From Helianthus annuus (Eukaryota; Streptophyta; Magnoliopsida; Asterales; Asteraceae), in the NCBI RefSeq assembly GCF_002127325.2, contig NC_035434.2, forward strand, positions 150,347,692 to 150,411,691: a DNA stretch of 64,000 nt, given 5' to 3'. This document shows positions 21,076 through 33,657 of this stretch, in pieces (the first letter of the stretch is position 1; every line of letters begins with the position of its first letter). The translations under genes were made by a program, and so were the position numbers. The notes beneath the pieces are model-generated. The model searched no databases, had not been told where the DNA came from, and saw only the letters and a list, made by a program, of their open reading frames with translations.

Positions 21076-22868
21076 GGTACAACTTAAGAATAAGTTAAAC
21101 CTAAATGAATTAATGAGTTAAACCTAAGTGAATTAATGAATCTTTAATGAATTAGTGACACTTGTTATCATTGCAAGTTTGCAACTCTCCTAAATGGGTC
21201 ATCTACATCAGTGACATTTCCATGTTAACTAGAATACGACACGCTTAACATGATAACATCATATTAGTACTTTAAAGTTCTAGATTTACATATCAACTTA
21301 TTATTTTAAGCATTTATGTTTGACTATGCCAGCTTATTTAAAACATTTTTAACTCTAGTATGAATTTATTCAAATAGTTTAGTTTTACATAAAACACATT
21401 TAAAAAAAAAAGATAAAATAATTAGGTTAAACAAGCTTAACCTGCAAAACCCACTGGGTTGACAAGAACAAAACCTCTTTAGCTAAATGTGTCTGTAAGT
21501 TCAACCTGGACCTATTTAAACTAAACCCAGCCTCGTGAGTTTCATGTCATACAGAGATTTGCACCCTTTCAAATATACATATTTTCTATAAAAATGATTA
21601 ACTTCGTAATCCCATAACATAAATACTTGAAACGTAGTAGAAAATACTAAACAAATAAGCATTGGTAAAAAAACAATAATGAGATGAAATTCACAATTAG
21701 ATTGAATTTGTTTCTTTTTTTTTTTAATTACTTCTGCTATACATATTTAGGTGTAAAATTATACATAACCTTTAATTAACATAAATTTCTAACTGCTTTA
21801 ATAAACGAGATCACTTAGCAAGGGCATATCATTCTTGCTAGCCCACAGTCATTATAGCCCAAATGAATGTTTTATGTTTAAAAATTAGCGTCATAAGTTA
21901 TTCTATTCTTTTAATAATCTAATATCTTTATTTATTTATTTATTTTGAAAAAATATTAACCATCACAAGGTGTTAATGTAATACTTACACACATTTTTGA
22001 AGTACTATTGTTTATAGCCTACAAATGTTCGCATTTTTTCATAAAATTCACCATTGTTTAATTCATCTATGCATACACATTCATTTACATTTACAAAGAA
22101 TGCTTTAGTTATATAATATACACACATTGCATATCTTCTAACTCGATTGGTTTCGTTAGCTCGTTTACCAATTTACGAACAATAGCTTTCTAACCGAATT
22201 GATAACATTATATAATATACACGTATTGCACATTTTATAATTCAGTTGGTTGCGTTAGCTCATTTACCAGTTTAAAAACGATAGCTTTCTAACCGAATTG
22301 ATAACATGTTAAAAGAACATGTTTCGTAAGACGGTTTTCTTAGAATTCTATAGCTTCAAAAATGTGTTTTCGGTACTTAAAAAGTAAGTTAAAAGACCTT
22401 TCACATTGATATCTTTAAACTTTACATGTGGTTTAATAATAATAATAATACATATTAAATAGAAACTTGTTTAATGAGTGTTAGAAACAAAATGCACACC
22501 AAGTGAATTTTTTATTCAAACAACATTTAGGAAACCAAAAGAAATGTTTTAAGGATTTGGCCTATCTTCAATCATTTATTTCTTGTGTTTAAAATACATA
22601 TATTAGTAATTAGTGCATCATTTCTCTAACAAAAAGTCATTGGAAACTTTCTCAATGACAAATTCATTTTAACTATGTATAAGAAATGTATTATGTAGAA
22701 GGGAGAAGTGGTTTTGATACCTTGGGTTCGAATCAAATAAATCGATAATGTAACATGATCGCTCAATCTGCTTTAAGACCACACATTGATGGCATAATGA
22801 CGGCTAGCAGTTTTTCAGATCATCTTACGGGTGATGAACGACGACTAGCGTTTGTCCGATGAGAGATA
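21076..22868. other. AT-rich intergenic DNA with a roughly 100-bp tandem duplication
   Basis: At 22110-22310 a unit of about 100 bp ('tatataatatacac ... gctttctaaccgaattgataacat') is present twice with modest divergence. The remainder has no recognised gene or element. Confidence 0.45.
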
Positions 22869-22871
22869 TAA

Positions 22872-23009
22872 GGGTGTAAGGGGTGCTCACCTAAGAGGTG
22901 AGTCCCCTCTCTTACGCCAAACCAATGCTCGTGTGCCACGTCAACTCCCCTCTTAAACTCCCCTAATACCCTAAATTGATGGCGGCACTCCCCTCTTAGG
23001 TGAATTGGT

Positions 23010-23046
<37 letters not shown>

Positions 23047-23205
23047 AAACTTTTGATTGGTCCCCTCTCCCTCTCTCCTCCCCCTCTCTTCGGCAGCTCC
23101 CCACCGGTTTGTTGCCTCTCTCTACCTCACCGAATGGTTGGCGGCACCATCACTATTAGGCAAGAGGGGTCACCGATGGGAAATCGGTGAGCACCCCGAG
23201 TACCC
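22872..23205. mobile_element. PIF/Harbinger-like MITE
   Basis: GGGTGTAAGGGGTGCTCACC at the left mirrors GGTGAGCACCCCGAGTACCC at the right, with TAA on both sides (22869-22871 and 23206-23208). A T/A homopolymer run lies in the centre. The 334-bp element is non-coding. Confidence 0.75.
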
Positions 23206-23208
23206 TAA

Positions 23209-23863
23209 GTTTATGTCTTCAAATGAGAGAAGACAATATATAGAAAGAGATGAGCCTATGTTTTTTTCTTCAAACTGACTAATTTGGCCAGCAAGATGAG
23301 CCTATGTGGTTCTAAATCTTTGTTTTTCTGATTTTTTTTTTAAATATTATCTTCAAAACTTTTAAATATTACAAATAACTCCATCGACCTTTGATTGAAT
23401 GAATAGGTAGTTTTCGTAAATTTATGGTTATGTATTGAATCCATACATATATAAAGAATTTGTTTACCTATAGGCAATTAATACTTCAACTACTAACCAC
23501 AATAATTTAATACAATATTAAAATTAGGCAACAATTAAACCCTGTCCATCCAATCATTTTTCTTGACACATGAATTATTTTAGAATAAAACAAAACAATA
23601 AAGTGGCATGAACATGACACAACAAAGCAAAAAACAAATCAATAAGCAAACAAAACATACAACAAAACCAGTCAAATCTGGCAGATATGATGCATCACCC
23701 AACATCAAACTAAATACATAGATGAAATTTAATTTACAATAATAACAATAATAAAATACTAAAAGCCCTCAACTTTTTTATTTCATAAACAACATAAAAA
23801 TACAGACATAAATTTTATTCAAAAAGGAAACCGGTAAACTTAAAAGGACTCATGAATCCATGA
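23209..23863. other. 3' flank and 3' UTR region of VHA-H
   Basis: An AT-rich stretch downstream (minus strand) of the VHA-H stop codon at 23864-23866. The first 100-200 bp are presumably 3' UTR. No other gene is visible. Confidence 0.4.
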
Positions 23864-25619
23864 TTAAACCTGCAAGAAGCTTGCGTACTTGGCACCGAGG
23901 AAAAGCCTTTGGATGCAGAGTAAGGCGTTTTTGGTGACCTCGGCGTTCTCGTGGTTCATCAATTTCATCACGCGCTCTTTTGCTTTGAGGTCGGTGACTA
24001 TGACGCGGCCTGCAGGATGGTACTGGATAAACTGGGACAGATCAAAGCAAGCAACGGCTAACGCCCTTGGGTCGCTTGATGTTTCCAGTATTGTGAGCAG
24101 GACCCGTAAAGTCTACACAAAATAATACATGTTATTAGTTTCGCAAAAGCACTAAAGTTTATTTATTCTTGGGTTATTTTTAGTTTTCAGGGTAAATCTG
24201 GACTCTGGAAAGTGTACATTTATTGCTGGTGCAACGTTCGACCTGTCATATAAACCAGAACTCACGATTTTGTTATTGGTTGACTTCCCAAGAGGTCAAC
24301 CATCAAGGGATTACTCCTGTCCAAACACACAAATGAACCGGACATTTAGCGAACAATTCGTGTTCAGCGAGAAGTTCGTTTGTGTTCGTTTAGTTAAATG
24401 AACAAAAATGAACAAAGACCGCGTCCGTTCATTCATGTTCGTGAACTTTCGGTAACGTGTTCGTTTATGTTCGTTTGTGTTCGCTAGTTCTTTAGCGTTT
24501 TTAGTTTTTATACTTTATTTAAATACTTCAAAGTTCTGACAAATAAAATGTTAATAAGTATCAGTGTATTATATATTCTGTTCATGAACGCTTGTTTGTC
24601 TTTGTTTTTTTCCATTTGTGTTCATGCACATTAGTTTGTGTTAATGAACGTTCGTTGCGCTTGTTGCCTAAAATTAACAAAACGAACACGAACATGTTCA
24701 TTTCCTTAACGAACGAACACGAACATAAAGTCTCGTTCGGTAAGTGTTCATGGGCAGTTCGTGAACACATATATTTCCTTAACAAACGAACACGTGTTCG
24801 TTCGGTTCGTCTGCACTCTGCAGCCCTACACTCCCACCCAAATACACTTAACTGTGGAGTTCTACTCTTATATATCACAACTAATGCGTCTAAAACTTGT
24901 TGAGAGTATATGATGTAGGACATTCCTTATATCCTAGTATCTCTCCTAACGTAACGATGTGAGATATCGGGAATTGCCTAGGTATCTCTCCTAAAGTATC
25001 CAAAAATCAATAATAAAAATAAAAAGGAGCGTATCGGAAGTTGCTAGAAAATACCTGGAAATCATTCTCTTCAAACCTTGTAATATTCTCTCGCCAGAAA
25101 TTAGGATCTTTATGCATTGGAGACCAATCAAGATGCCCAAGAAGGACTTCCTGCTTGTACTTGTCAAAAGAGCTCAGTTTCTTGATATTGTCTTTCAGCC
25201 CCTCGTCCAGATGATTTAACGCATCCAAGAGATCCTACAAGAATAAACGAGATGATAAATAAAAGAGTATGATGCCATTTCCGTCCCTGAGGTTTGGCCA
25301 GTTTGCAACTGATACAAACCCAGAGTTGTTGGGTCAGAATTATTGCTGGATAGAGGTAAACGGGTTGGAGGGAAAGCATTCAAAAATTCAGGAAGTTTGG
25401 ATGATCCAGAAATTCAGGGAAGTGGGGCATAACTGCTAATTAACTGTCATTAGATTTAGAGTCTTTATATTCAGGTTTTGTTTAGTTTTTTAGGGCTATG
25501 GATATTTTATTTGTATTGTGATCTCTGATCAGAATTTAGGAGACTAGCCCCTCTCGAATCGGGCGTGTTTGTTCTTGTTTCAATTTAATCATATTTTCAG
25601 TTCCTATCAGCAACTTTCA

Positions 25620-25650
<31 letters not shown>

Positions 25651-28600
25651 TACAAATCCCACCAATAGGCAATAGCAAAGCTAAGGTAGGGTCTGAGGAG
25701 GGTAAGATGTAGACAACCTTACCTCTATCCCATAGGAATAGAGAGGCTGCTTCCAGTGAGACCCCCGGCTCGATGGTAGTTTTGTATCAAGTCTTGGGCA
25801 TAAGGCACATAACAGTCGGCAATTAAGACAAAGGCCAATTAGTGCATGTACTCCCTTGTCTTTCGACTATCAATGCCACCACATGATGCATGATTAACCA
25901 TCCCCCTCTTTTAACATTATTTTCACGAAATTAGTAAAATAACGTTAAAATTAGTGCACTTTCACTTTTGCCCCCGAGCGCCCACACATATACATTATAT
26001 GCGCACTTTCATCTAAAGGTTTGAAATCTTGCCATTTTCATCTGGCTCGTTAACTCCATCCATTTTTCTCCATTAAGTCAGGGGTATTTTCGTCTTTTTT
26101 GTTAACTGTCTTAAATAGCAATTCAGTCCACTTTACGCACAAGCATTTAGCATAATGTACAAGTATTAAAAAAAATGAAAATACCCCCTTTAAGTTAACA
26201 AAAAAGTCGTAAACACCCCTGACTTAACGAAGAAAAATGGATGGAGTTAACGAACCAGATGAAAATGGCAAGATCAAACCTTTTGGATCCAGATGTGGAA
26301 GAACAAACCTTTAGACGAAAGTTGCAAAACTGGCCAAACCTCAATAAAACGGTCAAACATATTAGAATGTCGAGAGTAATTGACTAATCGCTCACCTCGT
26401 CACTCCAGGCCTGCGCTTTCAAACTTTGAACAACTTGAGGAAGTCCAATATCAACCATCTGAGCTCCAAACGTTCCTTTTGCAAGCAAGTTTTTGAAAGT
26501 CAACACGATCAACCTCACAACCTAGCAATCATTGATGACCCAAACATCCCGAAAGTAATTAGAGTTAATAAATGATTAATGGTATTTTAAATAAAGTGAA
26601 CGTATATGGAACTGTATGGAAACACCTTCTCCTTTGTTGAACCTTTGACAACCTCCAATAACCGCGGTAGGGCTCTAGATGTAGCTAAGTACTCGATTGC
26701 GGGTTCGTAGTAGGATAAGAGCCAAACGCAGAGGCATGTTTCATACAGAAGCTGTTTCACAACAGCTCAAGTTAGTAGTACTCCATAATCAGATAAAAAA
26801 GAAACTGAACTGTTATAAAGGCTTCATTGTAGGTGGCAAAACGATTGGGTTGACCTGAAACAATCTTTGCTATGTTTTTTTAATCATATATAGTGAATGC
26901 CCATGAATAGTAAATCTATTTTTTAAAGTATTTGTTTTAAACTTTTTAATAATATTTTATTCATAATAGCTTGTGCACGTTAACTATTTTTTTTAAACTA
27001 ACTCCAAAAATATGTTTATTTTTTCTTCAACATTGCAATATAAATTTTATTGAAAATGGATATTGTGCCACTATCATACCAAACCGTGACGATAAATGAA
27101 TATCGGTACCAATACCGTGACGATCTGAACCGATCGATATCGTTCGAACAACGATGGTGCCTATACCAGTGTTTGTTTTTATCGTTTTCAGTCCATATAA
27201 AACACGTGTTGATTTCTATACCAAGTGCATATATCGTATCGGTACTGTAACAAACCGAACCGATACTCATCGAACATCGCACGAGAAAATACACTAGGTT
27301 TAGTTTATTTTATAAATTGTGTCAGATATGATTGCAAACACTATATTTTTTCAATAACACTCACAGCTGTATCTTTTTTCAATAATACTCTTGTTTTTTC
27401 TAATAAAACGATTTAGGAGGTTTTATGGTTTAAGAAAATAATTTACCCACTTGACTTGTTCCTTTTTAACCGTTACCCGTTTTGCACATGTTGCCAAAAC
27501 AGTGGACTACAGTACACACTAGCATTGTAGTTCTATAACCAACTCTTCATAAACCCGTTACCAAATAAATTACCATCATTTAGTGGAAATTACAATTAAC
27601 CCACTTTTGGGACATTTAGAAACGTAAGGTTACCTGAATTGACTGCTGAGTGGATGCGGGAGAAATTAGTGGCACAAGGAGCTTTACCCCATCAGCTTGA
27701 ACAAATGCAGACCTAACAACAGGTTCCTTTAACAAAGTTGCTAGGCAGTTGATGGCAGATGGAATGCTACGGTTTGGATGAGAGGGCTTTTTCAGCTGTA
27801 AAAAGCAATCCAGTTACCGGTTACCCAAACAGCTTTAAATCAGATTTTATAAATTAAAAAAGAGCAGATTGCCATTTTTGTCCCTGAGGTTTGGCCAGTT
27901 TTGCGACTTTCGTCCAAAGGTTTGTTTTTCCGCATCTGGATCCAAAAGGTTTGAAATCTTGTCATTTTCATCCGGCTCGTTAATTCCATCCATTTTTCTT
28001 CGTTAAGCCAGAGGTATTTCCGTCTTTTTTGCTAACTTAAAGACTAATTTAATCTTTTTCACTTTATATAAAAAGACTGAATACCCCTGAAAAAGACCGA
28101 ATTGCCCTTTAAGTTAACAAAAAAGACGAAAAATACCCTGACTTAATGAAGAAAAATGAATGGAGTTATCAAGCCGGATAAAATGACAAGATTTCAAACC
28201 TTTTGGATCCAAATGCGAAAAAACAAACCTTTGGACGAAAGTCGCAAAACTGGCCAAACCTCAGGGACGAAAATGGTATTTAACTCTAAATAAAAAAAAA
28301 TATATTACAACACAAAAGATATGGTGGTACATACCTGAGTACAAAGCCAATCCACTAATCCTTTCAAAACATCATCACTTGAGGTGCCCTTCTTCTTTGA
28401 GCCTTCTCCGTTTGCAATCGAACCATTTTTGTTTGACCTAGCACTATATATATAAAAGATACAAATCAATAATGTTTAGAATAAGTACAACCATCTACGA
28501 ATCTTAATGTATTATGAACATTGGTTTAAGTACCTCACTACCAAAGTAAGTATCTTAGAGCTCTTCTCTTGAATGAACCAGCTACCTTTCCCTAACAATC

Positions 28601-31600
28601 TGAATTGCAAAAGTATTTGAAATGCTTCAACTATTTGCGAATAAAATCATATATAAATGTAAGTGATAACATATTCAAGAATCACAATTATATTCATTAA
28701 CATTAGAGCATATTGGTGTCATAACGCAATGCAGTGCAGTACCACAAAGACTTACATATAGTCCCTGTAAACGAACTGAGCGTTCATGAACTATCCGTGA
28801 ACTTGTTCGGCGGGAAGTTCGTCTATGTCCGTTTATTTAATAAACAAACGAACACGAACACATTTTTTGTTTATTTAATTAAACGAACAAACATGAACAC
28901 ACGTTTTGTTCGTTCATTTATGTTAATGAACGCCCACTTATGTTTCTTTATTTGTGTTCGTTTATGTTCGTTTATTTACATTTGTTTATGCTCTTTTATA
29001 TAAATAGATATATTCATATAAATATTAAACATAAAAGGAACTTTCTAACTACTTATATAAATATAACTATTGGTAATTGGGCTTTTTTTGTAATAAAAAT
29101 GGGTTTTCCAATGGAATTTATCGTAATCACTAATTTATTAAAAAAATTACTTTATGTTCGTTTATGTTCAGTAAATTATGTTCATTTGTGTTGTTTATTG
29201 TTTTTTAAGTTATGTTCGTTTACGTTCGTGAACTATTCGTTTATAGTTTTAAATGAACGAAAATAAACGAACACGAACATGTCCATTTTCTTAATAAACG
29301 AACATGAACAAAGAAATGTGTGCAATCATATGTTCGTGTTCATGTTCGGCTAAAGTTAACTGAACGAGCACGAACATGCCTCTGTTCGTGTTCGTTCAGT
29401 TCATTTACGGGCCTACTTACATATAAAAAAACAGCCTACATCATAGATATGCTTCAAATAAAATGATTGAAAGAGAACAACCTCATAAAAGGTTCATAAA
29501 TATCTTCATCTTCAAGAGATTTATCGTGAAACAACTTTGCTCTTTTGGGGTTTGCTGCAAAAGTGATTACATGATTAACAAGATGAGAAAGGATGAAATA
29601 GCACCCACAAGCAAACCAAAGTAAGTGTGATTAATTTGTTTGGTTACCTGTAAGCATCTCATCAATTAAAGCCAACACGTATTCGACAGTGTCCTCTTTC
29701 TGTATGTCACGCAAGATGTTGATGAAAACGCGGATATAAGATGCGCCGTCCTGTGACAAAGATATATCTTGTCAGTGCTACCCTAAATGTCATCATATAC
29801 CATGTAAGGATTATGAGGCTAATTGCAGTATTGTTGTACACAAGTCTACATAAATAGTAAAAGAGGGAGTAAAGTACACGGCTGGTCCTTGTGGTTTATC
29901 AAAATTTTGGATTTGGTCCCTAGCTTTCCAAAAGTACACGGATGGTCCCTGTGGTTTACACTTTGTAACGCATTTAGTTCTCAGCTTTTTCCAAAATACA
30001 TGAATGGTCCCTCTGGTTTGCACTTTGTAACGCATTTAGTCCCTACCTTGGACCTATTAAAACCTTTAAACTTGTTGGCTGGGAACTAAATACGTTACAA
30101 AGTGCAAACCACAGGGACCATTCATGTACTTTTGGAAAGCTAGGGACCAAATCCAAAATTTTGGTAAACTACAAGGACCATCCATGTACTTTTTAGAGTC
30201 ACCGAACAAGTATAATATGATTTTCTATTTATTATATTAGCACACACGAAAGAAAGACAAAAATAAAAGAAAATGTAGTCTTACATTCTCAAGCAGTGGT
30301 GCCCTTTCGTTTTCACTCTTTTTGTCATAGCGCCTTAATAGCTGAAGAGCTGTTCCGGTGATCAGCTTAGTAGTCATATAGGTCTCCCATGGGATGTCCC
30401 TCCGCAAAACCTTGACATAGAGCAAAATGTTATGCAATGCGTGATGTAGATACTTTATATATAATCAAAATGATAACAGAGAATTTGATTGTGTCACGGT
30501 AAAATGTTAGTGAAAGTTGTAATGATGGTGTAAAAGTTATGTCACCCCTTACGTTTTCACTTCATTGACATTTAAATCCTAGCCCAATATGACTAGACTG
30601 TTCAAGCCTTATAGGAATGACGAACCGCCACCTCTTAGTTTCTTTACCTTGTTTATTTTTCAGTTCTACCCGCCCGATTGCATAAACCATATGCCTAGGA
30701 TAAGAGTGAATGATCAGTAAACGTTGATCCATGCCCCACTTTTGCATACACTATGAAATTTCGATATATATGAGTTTATACCTATACAAGAAATGCATTT
30801 TTATTACTTTTTAATTGATCTTAATTTACATATTATACCAACCACGACACCTGTTCACGTCACTGCAGAACACGTTAACTTCTACAAGCTCACAACCCGA
30901 AAGGGACGAGAATCAAACCATGCAACAAGAATACAAATCCGAAATGAGTATGTAACATCCGTCCCCTCACTTTCCTCACAAGAAGCTCACGGATTTGTTC
31001 TCAGTATCCCAAGTGAAAACTTCCCACACACACTTAACTATGGAGTTACTCTCTCATCCACATCCAATACCCCCAAAACGCGTTAGTGGTGTTTAAGGCA
31101 GGGCATTCTTATGGCCCAAGCTCTCTCCAGACTCCAGGATGATGTGAAATTCGCCTAAGGTGTCACAGAGTAACTATCCTACATCCCGGAAGTTTAACGG
31201 TACTTCAAGCATAAATTCTATCTTAGTTACACAAACACTTAAAGCAGTATTTCATTCAATCTAATTATTCATACAAATAACTAGGCCTGTAAACGAACCG
31301 AACGAACACGAACATAGGCATGTTCGTGTTCGTTCATTTAACTTTAACCGAACACGAACATGAACACGAACACGAACATATAATCGAACACATTTTTTTT
31401 GTTTGTGTTCGTTCATTAAGAAATTGGGCATGTTCGTATTCGTTCATGTTCATTCGTTTAAAGCCTAAACGAACATTAACGAACATAAACAAAAAAAATT
31501 TAACTGAACATATTTGAATAAACATAAACAAACATAAATTAACATGATTGAACAAACAAGTCTAATATATTACAATTCATCCGAAAACACATCTAAATTA

Positions 31601-32301
31601 GAGTTCATAAATATACTCATTAGTCATATTAAGTAGTTAGAAAACCTAATATTTATAATTTATATAAATCTAACTATTTATGTATTTACTAAAATTTAAA
31701 CGAAGGTTCATGAACATAAATGAACGAACATAAACGAAGGTTCATGAACATAAATGAACAAAGACAAGGTGTGTTCATGTTCGTTCATTTAATTAAACGA
31801 ACAATTTTTTTTGTTCGTGTTCGTTCATTTATTAAAAAAACAAACTTCCCGCCGAACAAGTTCATGAACGTTCGATTCGTTTACAGGCCTACAAATAACA
31901 ATAAGAAACCAAAAAAAGTTACAATTCCACATCAAATAGTTGAATAATCACCCCTAATTAGTCATCAATCATCATACAATACATACATACTCTGCATCAA
32001 ATATTACAATCAATCAATTACAACGATAACTTTACACCATACTAATCCCTACAATACCTAATCAAGCAAACTCAAAAAAAAAAAAAATGTTCACAATCTA
32101 ATAAGCCTACAACAGGTCCACATGAATTATAGTTTATCTCGATGCGATTCAAAAATCCGTAAGGATCTAAAACAGGAAGCGGATTGAAACAAATAATCGG
32201 TGATTGCTAGGGTTTACGATTACGAGAAATCAACGGGATTAGACGAATGTGATGTGTGTGGATACCTGATCGGAATTGAGCTCGGCTTGATCCGTAGGCA
32301 T
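23864..32301 (-). CDS. VHA-H: V-type proton ATPase subunit H, 11 coding exons
   Basis: Subunit H belongs to the V1 sector of the vacuolar/endomembrane proton pump. It is needed for coupled ATP-driven proton transport and is known in this family to silence free V1. Coding exons from the ATG on the minus strand: 32301-32266, 30410-30285, 29750-29648, 29554-29482, 28599-28534, 28443-28335, 27795-27634, 26751-26626, 26521-26396, 25234-25055, 24112-23864. All introns are GT-AG and phases agree, giving 451 codons plus TAA, close to plant orthologues (about 440). Recognisable segments in order: [121 protein letters not shown] and, at the C-terminus, [20 protein letters not shown]. Exon 6 carries a Ser/Gly/Lys-rich linker. 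No stops or frameshifts are seen. The long introns are filled with MITEs. Confidence 0.95.
24314..24829. mobile_element. GAACGAAC-rich hAT-like element in VHA-H intron 10
   Basis: It is dense in GTTCGTTTGTGTTCG on the left and CGAACACGAACA on the right, giving an inverted layout. The right end 'gcagccctac' resembles the TAGGGCTG end of the element at 20058. The left end and target duplication are unclear, so the borders are approximate. Confidence 0.5.
25264..26342. mobile_element. inverted-repeat MITE in VHA-H intron 9, split and truncated
   Basis: The left start AGAGTATGATGCCATTTCCG matches the element in intron 6 (27861). The matching arms resume at about 25935 and run to about 26342 ('ggccaaacctca'), where the last 30 bp are missing. 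About 600 bp of unrelated sequence, including a SINE, interrupts the left arm. Confidence 0.6.
25620..25850 (-). mobile_element. SINE resembling the AngioSINE/Au type, in VHA-H intron 9
   Basis: On the minus strand it reads 'gcagcctctctattcc', GGTAAGGTTGTCTACATCTT, ACCCTCCTCAGACCC and 'ggtgggatttgt', followed by about ten GAT triplets as tail. The order and wording match the 3' domain shared by many angiosperm SINEs. It is in the same orientation as the host gene. The 5' border and target duplication were not resolved. Confidence 0.6.
27000..27270. mobile_element. degenerate CGGTAC-rich element in VHA-H intron 7
   Basis: Repeated 'atcggtaccaataccg' and 'cgaaccgatact' words in mirrored order resemble the elements at 34500 and 60317. 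No clear termini were found. Confidence 0.4.
27861..28287. mobile_element. inverted-repeat MITE in VHA-H intron 6
   Basis: The left end AGAGCAGATTGCCATTTTTG and the right end CAAAAT-type mirror (AGAGTTAAATACCATTTTCG inverted) define the borders. The arms share 'cctgaggtttggccagttttgc' and 'tttggatccaaa' words. The flanking 9-mers AATTAAAAA and AAATAAAAA are similar, consistent with a Mutator-type MITE. Confidence 0.65.
28759..29415. mobile_element. hAT MITE in VHA-H intron 4
   Basis: TAGTCCCTGTAAACGAAC at the left mirrors GTTCATTTACGGGCCTA at the right. A perfect 8-bp duplication CTTACATA lies at 28751-28758 and 29416-29423. The interior is packed with GTTCGTTTATGTTCG words. It accounts for most of the 882-bp intron. 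Confidence 0.85.
29871..30193. mobile_element. inverted-repeat MITE in VHA-H intron 2
   Basis: 'aaagtacacggctggtcc...' is mirrored by '...ggaccatccatgtactttt'. The arms share 'ttggatttggtccctagctt' and 'tggtttacactttgtaacgc', with one arm carrying an extra internal repeat. It is non-coding. Confidence 0.65.
31282..31891. mobile_element. hAT MITE in VHA-H intron 1
   Basis: TAGGCCTGTAAACGAACCG mirrors CGATTCGTTTACAGGCCTA. A perfect 8-bp duplication CAAATAAC lies at 31274-31281 and 31892-31899. The interior is rich in ACGAACACGAACA words. It is of the same family as 28759-29415. Confidence 0.9.
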
Positions 32302-32506
32302 TGAGGAGAATTGGTGCAAATCTGGAGTGAGTTTGTGTGTGTTTGTGTGGTGAGTTTGAGATTTGATTTTGGGGGTGATTGGTTTGTTCACGTTCCAAAA
32401 AACAAATGACAGTTATGATTATTATATCTATCTTCTAGACATGCCTATTTCACTTTCAGGTGGGTGTTACAACATCTTTTTACGGATTTCATTATTATTT
32501 GTAAAT
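32302..32506 (-). promoter_or_regulatory. VHA-H: 5' UTR and proximal promoter of VHA-H
   Basis: The roughly 200 bp upstream of the ATG contain CT/CA-rich sequence (plus strand 'gtgtgtgtttgtgtgg') typical of plant 5' leaders. No clear TATA box was identified. A MITE begins at 32507, so the proximal promoter is short. Confidence 0.4.
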
Positions 32507-32933
32507 GTAAATTGTCATTTCAGTTTCTGACGTTTGGTCCAAATTGTAATTTTAATCTAAATAGTTTTTTTTTTTCTATTATGGGTCCTTAACTTTTCCA
32601 TTTTCTTGTCATTTTGATCACATTGCCTAACTCAGTTTAAAAATCTGGTTATAACCAAGGGTATTTTTGGTATAACTGTTGTATAGCGATAACCAGGGGT
32701 AGTTTACAACATAATTTATAAACCTCATAATAATTTAATGCTCAAAATACCCCTGATTATAACTTGGTTTTTAGCCTAAGTTAAGCAATGTAATCAAAAT
32801 GGCAAGAAAAAGGAAAAGTCGGGGACCAGAGGAGAAAAAAAAACTATTTAGACTAAAATGGCATTTTGAATAAAAACTCAGGGACTAAAATGGCATTTTG
32901 AATAAAAACTCAGGGACTAAAATGGCAATTTAC
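32507..32933. mobile_element. inverted-repeat MITE next to the VHA-H promoter
   Basis: GTAAATTGTCATTT at the left mirrors AAATGGCAATTTAC at the right, and the arms share 'tcattttgatcacattgcc' (inverted 'aatgtaatcaaaatggcaag'). The right arm contains a tandem duplication of a unit of about 32 bp ('gcattttgaataaaaactca'). Confidence 0.6.
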
Positions 32934-33657
32934 TCATTCTTTTTTTAGTAAAGTGCAATTTTCAAAATGATTACTAGATCTCTAAACTTGAAATTTGTTG
33001 TTGAGTCCCTTATCATCACATTCTGTACCTATTTTGAGTCCTGGATTTAAACTTGGTGAGAATATTTTGTTAGGAAGTAGACGGTTAATATTGAGGTGGA
33101 GGGCATAATTGTCTTTTCACCCAGACAAATCGTAAATCGTCGTATTCGTCCTTCGCTTTCCACAAAACTCACGAATTACGTTCTTGTGATTGATCTCAAC
33201 CCAAGACGCCGACAGCTGAAACTCCGGTTAACTCAAGCTTTTTATTTCTCCACCGATTACCATGGTGACTACTATTTCATTGGACAATTGTAGCAAGAAT
33301 GAGGGTGAGTGCAACACCGAGCCACCTTGTACTGCATTTTAGGGTGGTTTTTAAGTTCTAGAGCAACCTAAACTTCGAATTCATGTTCGAATGATGCAGG
33401 GAGTAGGTTTTTGAGGATATTGTAATGATATTGTACATTATTGATGCTTAATTGCGTTTCTAACCATTGATCAGGGTTTGTTTTTTTGTTGAACTCTTAG
33501 GTTTTTTTGTTGCTCACTCTTAAAAGGTTTTTTGATGATCAGGTCAAGGGTTTTTTATTGATCAGGATTTAATGTAATAATCGATATTACCTTTATATTT
33601 AATGAACACTGTTACTAAATGAAAGTTTTAACAGTTCAAAGTTGTGGTTTCATGTTA
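32934..33657. other. intergenic DNA, nothing recognised
   Basis: A 65-codon frame at 33096-33293 has no recognisable motif. 'gttgaactcttaggtttttttgtt' type repeats occur near 33480-33560. No gene is called. Confidence 0.35.

Noticed and set aside
23889..24125. Plus-strand 78-codon frame
   Set aside because: Antisense of the last VHA-H exon.
33096..33293. 65-codon plus-strand frame
   Set aside because: No motif, no neighbouring exon and no codon pattern; too short to support.
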